Assembly: GCA_900128585.1 (NCBI GenBank) | Contig: LT642146.1 | Span: forward strand, 1-64,000 | Reading direction: 5' to 3' | Source: Stramenopiles sp. TOSAG23-3 | Taxonomy: Eukaryota; Sar | DNA length: 64,000 nt | In this document: positions 1-11,700 of the stretch, in pieces | How the letters are laid out: each line of letters starts with the position of its first letter | How positions within the stretch are numbered: the first letter of the stretch is position 1 | Program-made: the position numbers and the translations under genes | Notes under the pieces: generated by a model | The model's input: the letters and a program-made list of their open reading frames with translations, nothing else | Database searches by the model: none | What the model was told of the DNA's origin: nothing

Positions 1-2
1 CT

Positions 3-1238
3 CTCAAGACGCTTTTGCTTCCGTTTCTCCACATTGATCCAGCTGAGCAGAGACTGTACGATAGTGTTCATGAAGGGGACCTAGATGGCTGCATAGAAGC
101 AATTAAGAGTGGGGCTTCGGTAGACTACCAGAAATATGACGGGTACACACCTCTACACATTGCTGCGCAAGAAGGGCACATAGAAGTGGTTCGAGCACTA
201 TTAAAGCACAATCCTGATGCTGACATTCAAACAAACGACCACGACACCGCATTGTTGAGGGCGGTAAGAAAAGGCAACTCTGAGATAGTAGACATGCTTT
301 TAAACTATGGAGCATCATTGAGGATTAAAGAAGTTGGCGGAGACAACGCAGCGCACATTGCCGTATCGTTTCACAGGTTAGAGACGCTGAAAATTGTAAT
401 TAAGCATTCCAAAGACATCTTAAACGACCAAAATGATCGTGGAGAAACCCCTCTCCACACTTCCGTGGAAGAAGGAAGAAAAGATTTTGTTGATTTGATA
501 ACAAAGCAGGACATAAACTTAGATTTAAAGACCCATAATGACGGGGAAACGGCTCTTCACATTGCTGCATTTTGTGGCAAAGCCACTATTGCGAAGCTTC
601 TGTTGGAAAGGGGCGCAAATTATACGTTGCACAACACAGAAGGGAAAACTCCACTAGATGAAGCGATATCTCAAAACCACGAAATGTGCGTAGATATATT
701 GGAGGAGACCACGGCAAAAACGTTTGAAATGATGGCTGAGTTCAAAGAGGAAACGAAGAATATGGAAGCGCGCATTGGCGAGCTTCAGATGGAGCACGAC
801 AGGGCCTTAAAACATGCGCGCCAGGTCTACCACTTGCAGTCCAATCAGCACTCCCATACATATAAAGTAAAGCTGCAGGACTCCATAAACAACTTAACCA
901 ACGAGCACGAACGGGAAATGGGCGCGTTAAAAAAACGATACGAAGAATCGTCATCAAACGATCAGTTGGTCATCAGGGCCCTAAAGGCTGAAATCGAAGA
1001 AATGCAAGAGGAATTTTCCGTCGCTCTAAATGAAGCCGCAGAGCATATCGCAAAGTTAGAAAATGATGCAAACGGAGGCAAAGAGAGTGCGCTGCAAGCT
1101 GAACTTGAACATGACTACGAAATAAAGTTGCAACAAGCAAAAGACAATTTTGATGCAGAAGTTCAGAAGCATCAGAACGAGACTGGGGAAGTCATGGAAA
1201 GACACGAATTGACAGTACACTGCAAAACAGCGCCATGA
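3..1238 (+). CDS. Ankyrin-repeat protein, first part of split gene (5' partial)
   Basis: The reading frame is open from the window's left edge, so the true start lies outside; no ATG is needed at the edge. Roughly the first 230 residues are about six ankyrin repeats, with recognisable cores such as TPLHIAAQEGH, TPLHTSVEEGR and TALHIAAFCGK. A long charged helix predicted to be coiled coil follows, to the stop. The frame ends at a TGA (1236-1238), but the coiled coil clearly continues in the frame that is open from 1213, giving Sfi1-type repeats. I therefore read this and the next entry as one gene broken by a one-base shift. Ankyrin repeats bind proteins; with the Sfi1-like part a centrosomal or basal-body scaffold is plausible, but that is inference. 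Confidence 0.8.
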   Translation, partial: LKTLLLPFLHIDPAEQRLYDSVHEGDLDGCIEAIKSGASVDYQKYDGYTPLHIAAQEGHIEVVRALLKHNPDADIQTNDHDTALLRAVRKGNSEIVDMLLNYGASLRIKEVGGDNAAHIAVSFHRLETLKIVIKHSKDILNDQNDRGETPLHTSVEEGRKDFVDLITKQDINLDLKTHNDGETALHIAAFCGKATIAKLLLERGANYTLHNTEGKTPLDEAISQNHEMCVDILEETTAKTFEMMAEFKEETKNMEARIGELQMEHDRALKHARQVYHLQSNQHSHTYKVKLQDSINNLTNEHEREMGALKKRYEESSSNDQLVIRALKAEIEEMQEEFSVALNEAAEHIAKLENDANGGKESALQAELEHDYEIKLQQAKDNFDAEVQKHQNETGEVMERHELTVHCKTAP

Positions 1239-3174
1239 AGCAAACATATTGCAAACATTTGTATGCCGATGGAAGCGTTCGAAAATCAACATGTTATTCC
1301 AGCAGTGGAGATCCACAGCGCAACAACAAATCGTAGATAAGCGGCTTATGGAAAGGGCGACCGCAAGGATCAGATCGATTGAGCTGCATCGGGTTTTCAA
1401 CGGGTGGTTGGAGTATTTGGAACGTAGGGCACATGCAAGACGCGTGATGTTCCGGGTGTTGAACATGGGCAAGCGGGGAGGCACAGGGAGAAAAAAAGAG
1501 CAGGCATGGACATCGTGGATGAGTTTCTTGACAGAATCAAAGATAATGGAAGTAGACGAAGCCAGGTGCGCTCAGCAAAGACAAGACCGTCAAACGGTTG
1601 TCCACCGTGCAATTCGGGCCTTTAAAAACATCCACATACGTAACGGTATGAGGACATGGGCAACCGAAATTGCAAACCAAAAACGATTCGAATCGATTAC
1701 AAGGTCAGTTTGCAGGAAAGTGATGTTTCGGACGAAGCATAAAATATTTCAGCAATGGCATATGTCTGTAGCGGAGAAAAAACACAACAGGCACACAATT
1801 AAAATAATGGAAACGCGGATGAGAAACACAAAACTGTTCAGTGCATTTTCTACGTGGGACGACTTTTCACAGCGTCGGGCTCGACTGCGGCGTTTGGTAA
1901 GCAGGTGCATCCACCAGTTTCAACACGGCAGCATGCAGAAAGCGTTTCTGGAGCTACTTCGTAATGCGGAAGAAGAGCGCAAGCAGGTGGAAAAAATGAA
2001 GACCCAGAGAAAATACACTGCTATGGTTCAGACCCACGCAAAGAGAACAATGATAAAGCTTGTGCAGAGAAAATTAGCACAAGCATTTCATACCTGGCAA
2101 GCGCGGGCAAGGTGGTTGGTACGATCGGACGCTTTGCGATCGAAAGTTTTGAGCAGATTAAAGGCTGCCACTTTGGGAAAGTCAATGCTTGGTTGGCAAG
2201 CATTTTTGAACAGACGCGACAAAGCTAGGTCATTTTTAAAACGAATTCTGGGAGGGAAAGCGAAGTTGATATCCGAGCAACGGTTGCAACGCGGGGTTCG
2301 GTGCTGGCAAAATTTTGTGAATAGGGCAAAACGGGAGGAGAACGTGCTGGCTGGTCAAACCCAGACCTCAAATTTTAGGAACAATGTTGTTCGAGCGGTC
2401 CTGGGCAGGTTTAGATCAAAAATGTTGGCCACAGGGTGGAAGTCGTGGCAGAACTTTGTTACAAAGAAAAATAGGCTGCTCCGCGACAAGGTGTACCGAG
2501 AGCGGATACTTCGCGCGATACTTCGTCGAATTACCCGCAGGCACAAATGGCGAGCCATGAAGAACTGGGTTTTTTCTACTGTCAATATGCAGAGAAAACA
2601 CAACTTTTTAACGACAATTTGCGGTCGATGGAACCGAAAATACAAAAACGCCGCTTTTCGAAAATGGGTATACTTCAATGCGAAAGTTGCAAAGAAAGTC
2701 CAGAATAGAATTGCCGCCCATCGGTTGGCAAAGAAGGTGCGAGCAGCAACGGAGGAAATGGCTCTCTGTAGGACGAAGTTTAAAGAGGAACGTTTGCAAT
2801 TCGAGTTCCAGATCAACGCAATGAAAAAGAAAATGAAATCGAGCGACAAAATGTCAAAAGCGTTGCTCAAAGTTGCCCATGAAGGCCTGTTTGACAACGC
2901 AGACATAGGCGAGCATCTACTGAAAGAAGGTGCTGACATAAATTATCGAAACAAGTACGGAAACAGTCCCTTGCATATTGCTGCCGCCGCCGGATCGATG
3001 CGTTTGGTTTCGGTCTTACTAAAGCATGGGGCTAAGGTAGGATTGGTTGATTACAACGGCAAGACACCTCTAGAAAAAGCTATCAGGAATGGGCACAACG
3101 ATGTTGCAGATATTCTACTTCGCAATGGTGCCAAAAATTACGAAGAGAAGGGTTTGTTTCTATCGAGGCGATGA
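1213..3174 (+). CDS. Sfi1-like Trp-repeat region with C-terminal ankyrin repeats, second part of split gene
   Basis: There is no good ATG at the 5' end; the frame opens just after a TGA at 1210-1212 and overlaps the end of the ankyrin frame. It carries about a dozen units of roughly 30-45 residues with a Trp or Phe core followed by basic helix, for example FQQW, FNGW, WTSW, FSTW, FHTW, LGWQAF, RCWQNF, KSWQNF and MKNW. This resembles the Sfi1 repeat that binds centrin along a long helix at spindle poles and basal bodies. The last 100 residues hold two further ankyrin repeats (SPLHIAAAAGS, TPLEKAIRNGH). The order ankyrin, coiled coil, Sfi1-like, ankyrin makes a scaffold at a microtubule-organising centre the best guess. 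The assignment rests on repeat pattern only. Confidence 0.75.
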   Translation, partial: QYTAKQRHEANILQTFVCRWKRSKINMLFQQWRSTAQQQIVDKRLMERATARIRSIELHRVFNGWLEYLERRAHARRVMFRVLNMGKRGGTGRKKEQAWTSWMSFLTESKIMEVDEARCAQQRQDRQTVVHRAIRAFKNIHIRNGMRTWATEIANQKRFESITRSVCRKVMFRTKHKIFQQWHMSVAEKKHNRHTIKIMETRMRNTKLFSAFSTWDDFSQRRARLRRLVSRCIHQFQHGSMQKAFLELLRNAEEERKQVEKMKTQRKYTAMVQTHAKRTMIKLVQRKLAQAFHTWQARARWLVRSDALRSKVLSRLKAATLGKSMLGWQAFLNRRDKARSFLKRILGGKAKLISEQRLQRGVRCWQNFVNRAKREENVLAGQTQTSNFRNNVVRAVLGRFRSKMLATGWKSWQNFVTKKNRLLRDKVYRERILRAILRRITRRHKWRAMKNWVFSTVNMQRKHNFLTTICGRWNRKYKNAAFRKWVYFNAKVAKKVQNRIAAHRLAKKVRAATEEMALCRTKFKEERLQFEFQINAMKKKMKSSDKMSKALLKVAHEGLFDNADIGEHLLKEGADINYRNKYGNSPLHIAAAAGSMRLVSVLLKHGAKVGLVDYNGKTPLEKAIRNGHNDVADILLRNGAKNYEEKGLFLSRR

Positions 3175-3582
3175 TTGTGTTTTTAACTACCGCACGCGCA
3201 AGTAATCACAAAGTTAAAGTTCTCAGTACGAAGTATTTGTTTTTTAAGAGGTTCTCTTTACATTTTTTTTAAAACTTAAAAAACATATATTTTATTTTAT
3301 TTACACGCGCCTACAATCATACTATAAATGGCAAGAACAATCGACAAATGTTAGAGAGGCTACGGTCGGGGAAGGGGCAAAAAGGCACGTTTCATGAAGT
3401 AGAGCATCGTGGAACTGCGTCAGATGGTAGTGCATGTAAATCAACATCACGAGCTTTGTGTTTTGGGGGTTCTTAAGTCCCAAAACAGCTCAGGTATTTT
3501 ACAGATATCCTCACTCACAGGGGCGATACTATACTACGTACGTAGATGAAGGCGATGGAAGTCGGTTTACTTACGGTTTTTA
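3175..3582. other. Spacer between convergent genes
   Basis: AT-rich 3' flank between the ankyrin/Sfi1 gene and the small minus-strand gene. A short palindrome with TACGTACGTA lies near 3536. I see no gene or RNA here. Confidence 0.4.
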
Positions 3583-4026
3583 TCATAAACTCTTGGTGGC
3601 AATCTCTTCGATGTCGTCCAGCGACATCGACGAAATATACTGGTTTTCAATACCTTGGAAATACCCCATCGCTTGTTTGGCTTTTTCTACTCCCGCATGA
3701 AGCGCTATACAGTTATACAGCAGTGGGAAGAGGTCCCGTACCTCAGCGTCCGGCCCCTCTTTCCCAATACTCTCTTCTCCGGACACGGTCCCGGTGGTGT
3801 TCCTCTCTTTCTTTTTCTTCGTCGCCGAGGCTACCGGTCTGCCATCATAAGTTTCCACAAAATTTATATTTTTCGCACACAATTCCCCAACGTAATCATC
3901 CTCGTGAACTACTGGGTACTGTTTCAACCGCGAGTTGAAAAAGGAGCAAAACTGTTCCTCTGGCATAGCCAGAAGTTTCTCCAAAACTTCAGCCTGATTT
4001 TGCCGAGCGTTGCCAGCACGCGCCAT
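3583..4026 (-). CDS. Hypothetical 147-residue protein
   Basis: The ATG at 4024-4026 opens a 147-residue frame. The N-terminal 50 residues are likely helical (QAEVLEKLLAMPEEQF), a lysine-rich linker with KKKKER follows, and the C-terminal 45 residues are again helical (AGVEKAKQAMGYFQG). There is no signal peptide, membrane segment or motif I recognise. Overlapping plus-strand frames of similar length exist, but their translations are low in charged residues and look like shadows, so the minus strand is preferred. It is divergently placed from the large receptor gene across a 1.8-kb spacer. Confidence 0.5.
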   Translation of the reverse strand: MARAGNARQNQAEVLEKLLAMPEEQFCSFFNSRLKQYPVVHEDDYVGELCAKNINFVETYDGRPVASATKKKKERNTTGTVSGEESIGKEGPDAEVRDLFPLLYNCIALHAGVEKAKQAMGYFQGIENQYISSMSLDDIEEIATKSL

Positions 4027-5789
4027 ACTTTACAAGATCGCGAAAATACTAAACACTGAAGTCAAGACACGTCAAGGGAAAGCCTTTCCTAAACCATGTA
4101 CAACTAGTGTGCTTCTTCTCTCTAATCGTAAAAGTATCTGATCTACCCCCAACACAGGTCTAGTAATTAATAAATTGTCATACCATCACTAGCGATACAA
4201 ATATTAATTGAAGTACAAAGAAGACGATTTGCATAATCATCATGCCCTGCGCCCTGCCGTCGTCTGCCGTCTAGTCTGCCGTCTGCCGCTGCTGAGAGGA
4301 GGAGGATCGAGTGAAGAAAAGAAGAAGGATATATTTGGAGCTTAATTATCTTCTATTAATTACTACTTGGTATTATAAATAATAGGAGGTGCCCATTAAT
4401 ATGCACATAGTATGGACTGATAAGGACTGAGGAGGAATAGAACTAGACACTATGTATTTAAAAATGTAATTGATTGGTTGTGAGATGACTATTTAATGCT
4501 GTGTTCCTTTTAATTATCAATCTATCTCATATATCTATTTATCTCATATCCATATCTACAGCCTTATTAGAGCCTACTCGTAGAGGTTATTAGAGGTATC
4601 AGATCAGAGGAGAGGCAGCCAGCAGAGGTACCGGTATAAATTCCTTCTCAAATCTCAAACCTCAAATGGGTGTGGGTGGGGTCTTCTGGGTAGGGCACCT
4701 AGGTACAGGTACAGTCGAAAAACTGTGACCGGAGGAGAAGAGGCAGATGATTGGATTTTTGAGAAAATGCAACCAGCACTGCGCCATGCCATCATACCTT
4801 AAAAAAATAGAATAGGCTGTCTTGATAGGGAACGGAGTAACTCCGCTGTGCAAAAACATGCAAAAAGCAGTCTTCTTCTACTTGCGGCCGGCACAGGAAT
4901 TACAAAAAACTCTCATATTCCTTTCTCAACAAGAAAAACGATGGGCACCTTACCTCCAACAAAAAACACAGCATCAAACATTTTCTGGTTTACTGTAAGC
5001 GGCAGCGAGCGGCGAGAGACATTTTAAGATCACCAGTGGCGGGCCCACGCTGAGATTAAAATGGTTGAATACGAGGTATGACAGAGACGCTTATAGTCAA
5101 GTGCTGACCTTGATGGAAAAATAGACTTCGTACCCTATAGTTAACACCACATTGACTATCGTCACCATCAGCATCGGTAAAAAAAAACGAGGATGCTATC
5201 TATCTACACAGTATTGGTAAAAAAAACCGAGGTTGCTATCCATCTGTGTGACACAGCATCGGTATGAACTTATAGTCAAATGTTTATATGGACCTGTTAA
5301 ATTAACGAGTTTTGGTATTGTAATGTAAATAAGTACATGATTGATAGGTAATTGTATATATTCCTATTAATAGTCTATATACAAGAATACAATGAAAATG
5401 TACTAAGAGCAGCAGCAGACGAATAAAACCAGTATTTATATTTAAATTAGAAGCAGGATTCTTCTAGAAGAATGCAAACTGTCGCCGTTCAAACGATTTT
5501 TCATCCGCCAAAGGTGGTTCTTCTGCTGTGTAATTATTTTAACGTGGGTATTATAACAAATATAGCTAAATACACGAGTAATAAATAGACAGACAACAAA
5601 AAACAATGTCGTCGGTCTAATAATAATACAAAAGAGATAGACAAAAAAAGTAATGTTGTTTTTTGGTTTACCGACATAGTGTATTCAAAATTTTAGAAAA
5701 CAGCACTCACTGGGGGCATTACTTTTCGAAGCGGTTTTGTTTTCTTTGGTAGTACAGAAGAAGAGTGGGCAAAGATCAATATATGCAAT
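4027..5789. other. Long divergent intergenic region with short repeats
   Basis: AT-rich spacer between a minus-strand and a plus-strand gene, so it should hold both promoters. It contains a CTGCCGT-rich stretch near 4257-4292, a CTATCTCATAT-type run near 4520-4556, and an imperfect direct repeat at 5172-5265 (separate entry). No convincing coding frame or tRNA was seen. Confidence 0.4.
5172..5265. repeat. Imperfect short tandem direct repeat
   Basis: Two 34-base units (5172-5205 and 5212-5245) share the pattern GGTA, an A-run, CGAGG, TGCTATC and ATCT with few differences. A third partial unit begins CATCGGTA near 5258. They lie about 0.55 kb upstream of the receptor gene. Confidence 0.7.
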
Positions 5790-8700
5790 ATGGAACCAAC
5801 AGTCTTCCTCAGTTTTCTTATTTGCACATTCTTGAGTGCACAATGTGCAGCGTCCAACCACCGTGAGTTTAATGGAACGTTAAACGTTGCTATTGTCCAC
5901 CCACTTTACAGTAATACGACCGCAAGGGCGTTGGCCTCGACTATTTTTGCCATTGAGCACATCAACAATAAAAGCGATGGTATATTTGACAACATTTTAC
6001 CAAACACTACGGTTATCTATGAGTATTACGATTCCCTTGGTAGTCATGAAGAAATCGCAAGGGTAGCAGCAGACTTAAGGTACAAAGCATTCGGGGGGCA
6101 AGGAGCCGATGTAGTAATTGCGGCATCGACGACATCGCGAACAATTACTTTGCAGTCAATTATAAAACATTTTTCTTTGCCACAAGTTTCGCCATACGCA
6201 AGCGCTGGCAAGCTCTCAAATGTTGAAGAGTTTCCCTTTTTTATACGAACTGTCCCTACCGATGAATACTTGATTAACGCCATGGTTTCTTTTGCAGCAA
6301 AGACCATTGGGTGGAGGTATGCTGCGATAATAAGTGGTGACGATGAATACTCACAAACTGGCGCTTCTGGTCTTCTTGCGGCGGCAAAGCAACATAATCT
6401 GCAGGTTGTATACCACAAGAGTTTTGAAACGGGGAAATCAGGTATGGACTTACAGGACGTCGCTCATTCAGGTACTAATTTGTTTATTTATTTTGGGCAA
6501 CCTAGTTCTATTGTCCCCTTTCTACGGGCATTGTACAAAGCACTTTTGCAGACCGACATGCTGGCTTCGGGTTTTTCTATTTTATTCGGCGATGTATATT
6601 TAGGGGAAGACGTGGAGACCAAGTTTGAAGAGGCAGGAGAATCGCACATCTACGAGGCTATGTGCAACGGTACATTTGCGCTGAGTGTACAAACGCTGGG
6701 TAATTTTACAAAGACGTATCGCATGCTGTTTAAAGAACGGTTAAAGTCATTAGGGCAATGCAACAGTGTTTCTTGCGGGTGTGATAAAAGGATGGTTGAT
6801 TACAGAACAAATAAATCCGTGTTTTTTTACAACTCGCTTGCTGGGCAGGCCACTGATTGTATTAACATTGACCCTGCAGTGCCAATCTCATATTACGACC
6901 CGCTTGCTTACGATGCGGCCGTATTTGTAGCATCAGTTGTGCACGAAATGAAAAACAAGTTACATATGAATTCCTTCAATGCAATCGACTTTATGAACGT
7001 TTCCACCAGCCGTGGGTTTAAGGTGGAGGAAGGCGCAACAGGGAGCATTAAACTTCAACCGAATGGCGACCGAGCACACACATCAGGTGTTGCATGCAAC
7101 GTGTGGAACATGCGGATAGGACCAACGACTAACAATGACGACGACGAAGCCCATCTTGCGTACACAGGATCGTTAAGTGGCGCCGGTCCGACGCTAAATT
7201 TTACATTCTGTGAACCAAGTAGTGTAATAGAAACTCTTGGGTCTGACAGTTCTCTTTGCAGCCCTTTGTTCTTTTTCAATACGAAAGATAACAAACCGCG
7301 CATGGCAAAACATACTTCTCTTTCCAAACTTCGCATAGGGCTTATCACGCCCACATTTAGCGATGCAACCCCATTTACAACAGATCGAATAGGTTCCCAG
7401 AGAACAATGGTGATGTTGATGGCAATCGACGAAATCTCAAATCGTGCAGATGGTCTCTATGACGATCTCCTTCCTTCTACTTCAATTGAGTATGAATGGA
7501 TGAATTCGAAACGGGACGAGTCTATTGCTGCTGTCGCCGCATCGACTGTAGGCCTTGCGGGGTTCGGTGGGAAAGGGGCAGACGTTATTGTGGGCGGATT
7601 TTCTAGTGGGCCGACAGTCGCAATGCAATGGATTTTAAAGCATTCAAAGACTCTCCAAATTTCACCGTCTGCCACATCAACAAAACTTAGTGACGACAAT
7701 TATTACCCGTATTTTTTAAGAACAGTTCCTTCGGACAAGTTGCAATTTAGCAGGATGGTAGGGTTTGCAAAGATGTTTATGAACTGGGACGATTTTGCTC
7801 TTATTTCGGACAAAAGTGTGTACAGTGAAACTGGCGCCGAATTCATTAAGTCAGAAGCTTCCATACAAAACCTTGAAATTTTCGTTCACATGGAACTGGA
7901 AACTTCGCTGTCGAACTTGAGAAGTGAAACATTACGCGCACTTCGGGCAAATGCAAGGGGATACATTGTGGTTTTATATTTTAACATCGAAACGGTTCTA
8001 GAGGAAATAATGCTGGTAGCAGAACAACTGGGCATTGACCTTGGTGAGTTTTGTTTCTTAATCCCAGAGGCTGCGCTAACACTGAAAGAGTTTCCAGCAA
8101 TTGCAGATGGTTCTTTTGTATTTGTGCCCTACGTAACAGAGGGAAATACACAAAGTAGCACAACAGACTCAGCAAAAGAGCGAATGTTGAACCGCGCAAA
8201 CAATATCGTTAAAAATGTCACTACGTGCGCTGCACAAAATAGTAATTCCTCTAGGTGCGACTGTATCCCCGATCCGTGGAAACCAATCTTTAGCACCGAA
8301 ATTGACGGCAACACATATTGTACCTTCCCGAACAAGATCATTAACGAAGAATATTTTACACCGTTTTCATACGATGCAATTCTTGCCATTGCTACTATCC
8401 AACACGACCTAATGGAACATCAGGGTGCCACCAAAATTACACCCACGTCCATGAGAAACCGTGCGTTGGACCCTTCGTTTAATTTTCAAGGTATGACCGG
8501 GTCTCTTTCGTTCCAATCAAATGGAGATCGCCTTATTCGTGAAAATATTAAATTGAGTGTTTTTAATGTGCGCATAAACAATACCGACACGCCGCTAAGC
8601 AAGATTGGGAGCATTGATAAAGAGTACACGTTACACTACTGTGACCCCAGTGCTGACTCGGATTGTAAAACCAATATTTATTATGGCACGAAACTAAATG

Positions 8701-11700
8701 CAAAACCTGTTTCATTCAAAAGAGCATGCAAAAAAAATACGGATTGCAACGAAGGCGGAAAATGTTGGGAAAATGATTGGTCGTGCACATGTTCTCCTGA
8801 ATTTATTGGTATGAGATGCCAGCATCGACTCTTCAAACGCCAAAAGCATTATACTAATTTTGATGGGTCTGAACGCTGCCTGAAAGATATTGTTCCAACG
8901 GATCCCCCCACTGAAACTCCTATTCGTCTTTGTTTATTCAAGCCAGGGTGGGACACAAATGCGTTAGTTTCAGACTTGGCCAGATTGCTCATGGTGGAAA
9001 TTATGCAAATGCGTGTGGAAATTATAGAGCACGCTTATACAGCAGACTATATAGAAGCGCTGTCACGAAATCACTGTCACGTTGTCCTAGAGGACTGGTT
9101 CCGAAAGCATCACGCGTCTCAAGAGTTATACATTGGACCCAACAAGCCTGTTCTTGATTTGGGCTTTATTGGTTACTATGGGAGGGACGGCTGGTTTATG
9201 AACAGAGCCTCTCTGGACGAAGATAGTACGAGACTATCGTATACATCATTTCGCAAAGACAACACTATAAAAGCAATGCAAAACCTTACTATCCCACATC
9301 ATTTGGTTCAAAATTGCTCTATAGTACAGGAGCAAGCAGAAGAATATTGCAATCGGGGGAGAGGCATATTCACCAATAATGATTCATGCAGTCAGAGAGA
9401 GAGAGGGTGCGGGGTGTTGTATGGTGCAAGCGTGGCTTATGCATGTTGTGGTATAATACAACGGCAGATTATGGGTTTAGGCTTAGATTTAGAAATAAGG
9501 TGGCTAGGAAACGAAAACATACCAATATTTGTAAAGGACCATGTACTTTCAAAGCTGCCATTTGTATTTTATTGGTGGTCGCCAGATACCTTTCTTGCCT
9601 CATTTAATAACAATGAACTCTACAGGGTAGAATTACCTCCATACAACAAAGAGATTTTTGAAACGACAGGAGCGTGTGATTTCCCAAGTACAAGAATGAG
9701 AAAACTGGTGAATTCCAAAATTCCATCTCGCGCAATTGAGTTTTTTTCTAATTTCAAGATAAACGCGGTTGAGATAAACGAGCTATTGCGGGCTATGAAC
9801 AGCGACGATAGTGACGGAAGGTCTGTGGTATGCAAATGGATGGATAACCCGGAAAGGAAAGCAAAAGTATTGTCTTTTGTCCCTGTTCACAGTGCACGAC
9901 AAAACATGATCACTGTTGGAGTAGCAGTGAGCCGTGATAGTAGCCTTTTGATGGGCAAATTGCTCGAAATTCTGATAAAAGAACATCTTCTTATGAGTGT
10001 CACAATTGAGCATGCCGATAACGACGCTCATTTGCTTGCATTGATAAAGAACGGTATGATTGATGTTGCCGCTGAAGCACTTTTTGAAAGCCGGAAAGAT
10101 TCAATTCGAACCGGGGTGCCTGCCTTTTCAAATACATATACCGATCGAGCAGGACTGTATACATATTTCCCAGGGTCAAGGTATGATACAAAAGCTAGGG
10201 AAACTGGGAAAGTATGGTATTTGAACAATGAGCTAGTAAACTATATGGCCCCTTTAGGCACATACAGCCCAAGTCCGGGTCGGTGTTCGCTTTGGTGGTG
10301 CAATTACCCATTGACTACACCTGGAACGTTTTCTCCAACCTATTGCATAGACAAAAGTAAGAGCTGCTGTGAGATTCTCATAGGCACAGGATTGAATGGA
10401 TTTCGTAGATGGTCGATCTTAGCTGAAATTATCCAAACCCTGAGGTTGCCATTTGTCATGGTTTTCGTGACACCATCGGTAATTCAGACAGCGTTGACGA
10501 CAAGTGCATACGCGACCGTTTTCTTCTCTGGGGAAAGACTCGAAGAGACTTCAAGCCTCTTTCGTTACGCCTTGCCAAATTTTTCCCCGGCGTGTTTCTT
10601 ACAGTCCATGGAAACAAAGTACGATTTTCGTAATCCTACTCTGGGCACGTATAGTTGCGATTTTCCGGGACAGACAGCATATATTCTCGGCAGCACAAGT
10701 TTGGATTATAAGCCGGTTGCGCTACGTATGCTTTTGGAGAAAGCCAAACTGACCGATGTCGATTTAGCAACAATGAAAACGAGGCTCAACAGGAACTCCT
10801 CCGACATTGACATTACCAATGTAGTACAGGATTGGCTGAATGAAAATAACAATACGTGGGTGAAATGGATCGAGGGCTGCGATTCCATGCCAGGATATTA
10901 TGGCATACAAGGAAAGTGCAATGCTTGTCCAAAAGGAACATATTCTTCAGCAGGTTCAAACAAGTGTAAGATGTGCCCTTTGGGAACGTACGCAGGCTTT
11001 ACGGGAACCTCCTATTGTAGTTTGTGCCCCTCAAGAACCTACACCATCCACACAGGTTCCACCAGCGCGTCCGACTGCTTATGTGTGCCCGGGCTGATTG
11101 GCGACGCTGTTGTTGGATGTACTTCCTGCCCCTCAAATGCTATATGTCGTCGGGGCAGAGCTTTTGTTCCAAACGGATACTGGCGTTTCACTAATGATTC
11201 TACCGAGATATTCCGATGCCCATTTCCTTCCGCGTGTATTGGGATTTCGTACAAGAGCAAAACTGATTCATCGCTAGGTATGTACGACGAAAGTGAAGAC
11301 AATAAAGAAGGTTGTGCTCCATTACACGAAGGGAATTTATGCCACCGGTGCGAGAAAGGCTACTTCAGAGCCCTTACGGGCGGGTGTCAAGAATGCTATC
11401 CCAAAAGCAGTTTAGTGCTTATTCATGTGCTCAGTGCACTTTTGATGATTAGTTTGGTGTTTGTTAGTATAAAGTGTAGCCAATCCAGTGCACCGAAACT
11501 TCGTCAGATACATTCGAAATTAGAAGAATTGAGACATAGTATAGATGCACATGACGTATGTGTCTTCACATGTGAAACGGATCCCAAAATTTGTCGCTTT
11601 CTTGATCATGCAACCGCACCTCAGGCTAAAAGGGAAGAAATTGCTGTGCGCAGACAAAGAAGACGAGCCAGCGTAGCTTCTGAATCGATTTTTAATGTCT

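Noticed and set aside
8935-10880. OpuAC-like modules as bacterial contamination or a recent transfer
   Set aside because: They are inside one long eukaryotic reading frame with the same AT-rich codon use as the flanking Venus-flytrap and Cys-rich parts.
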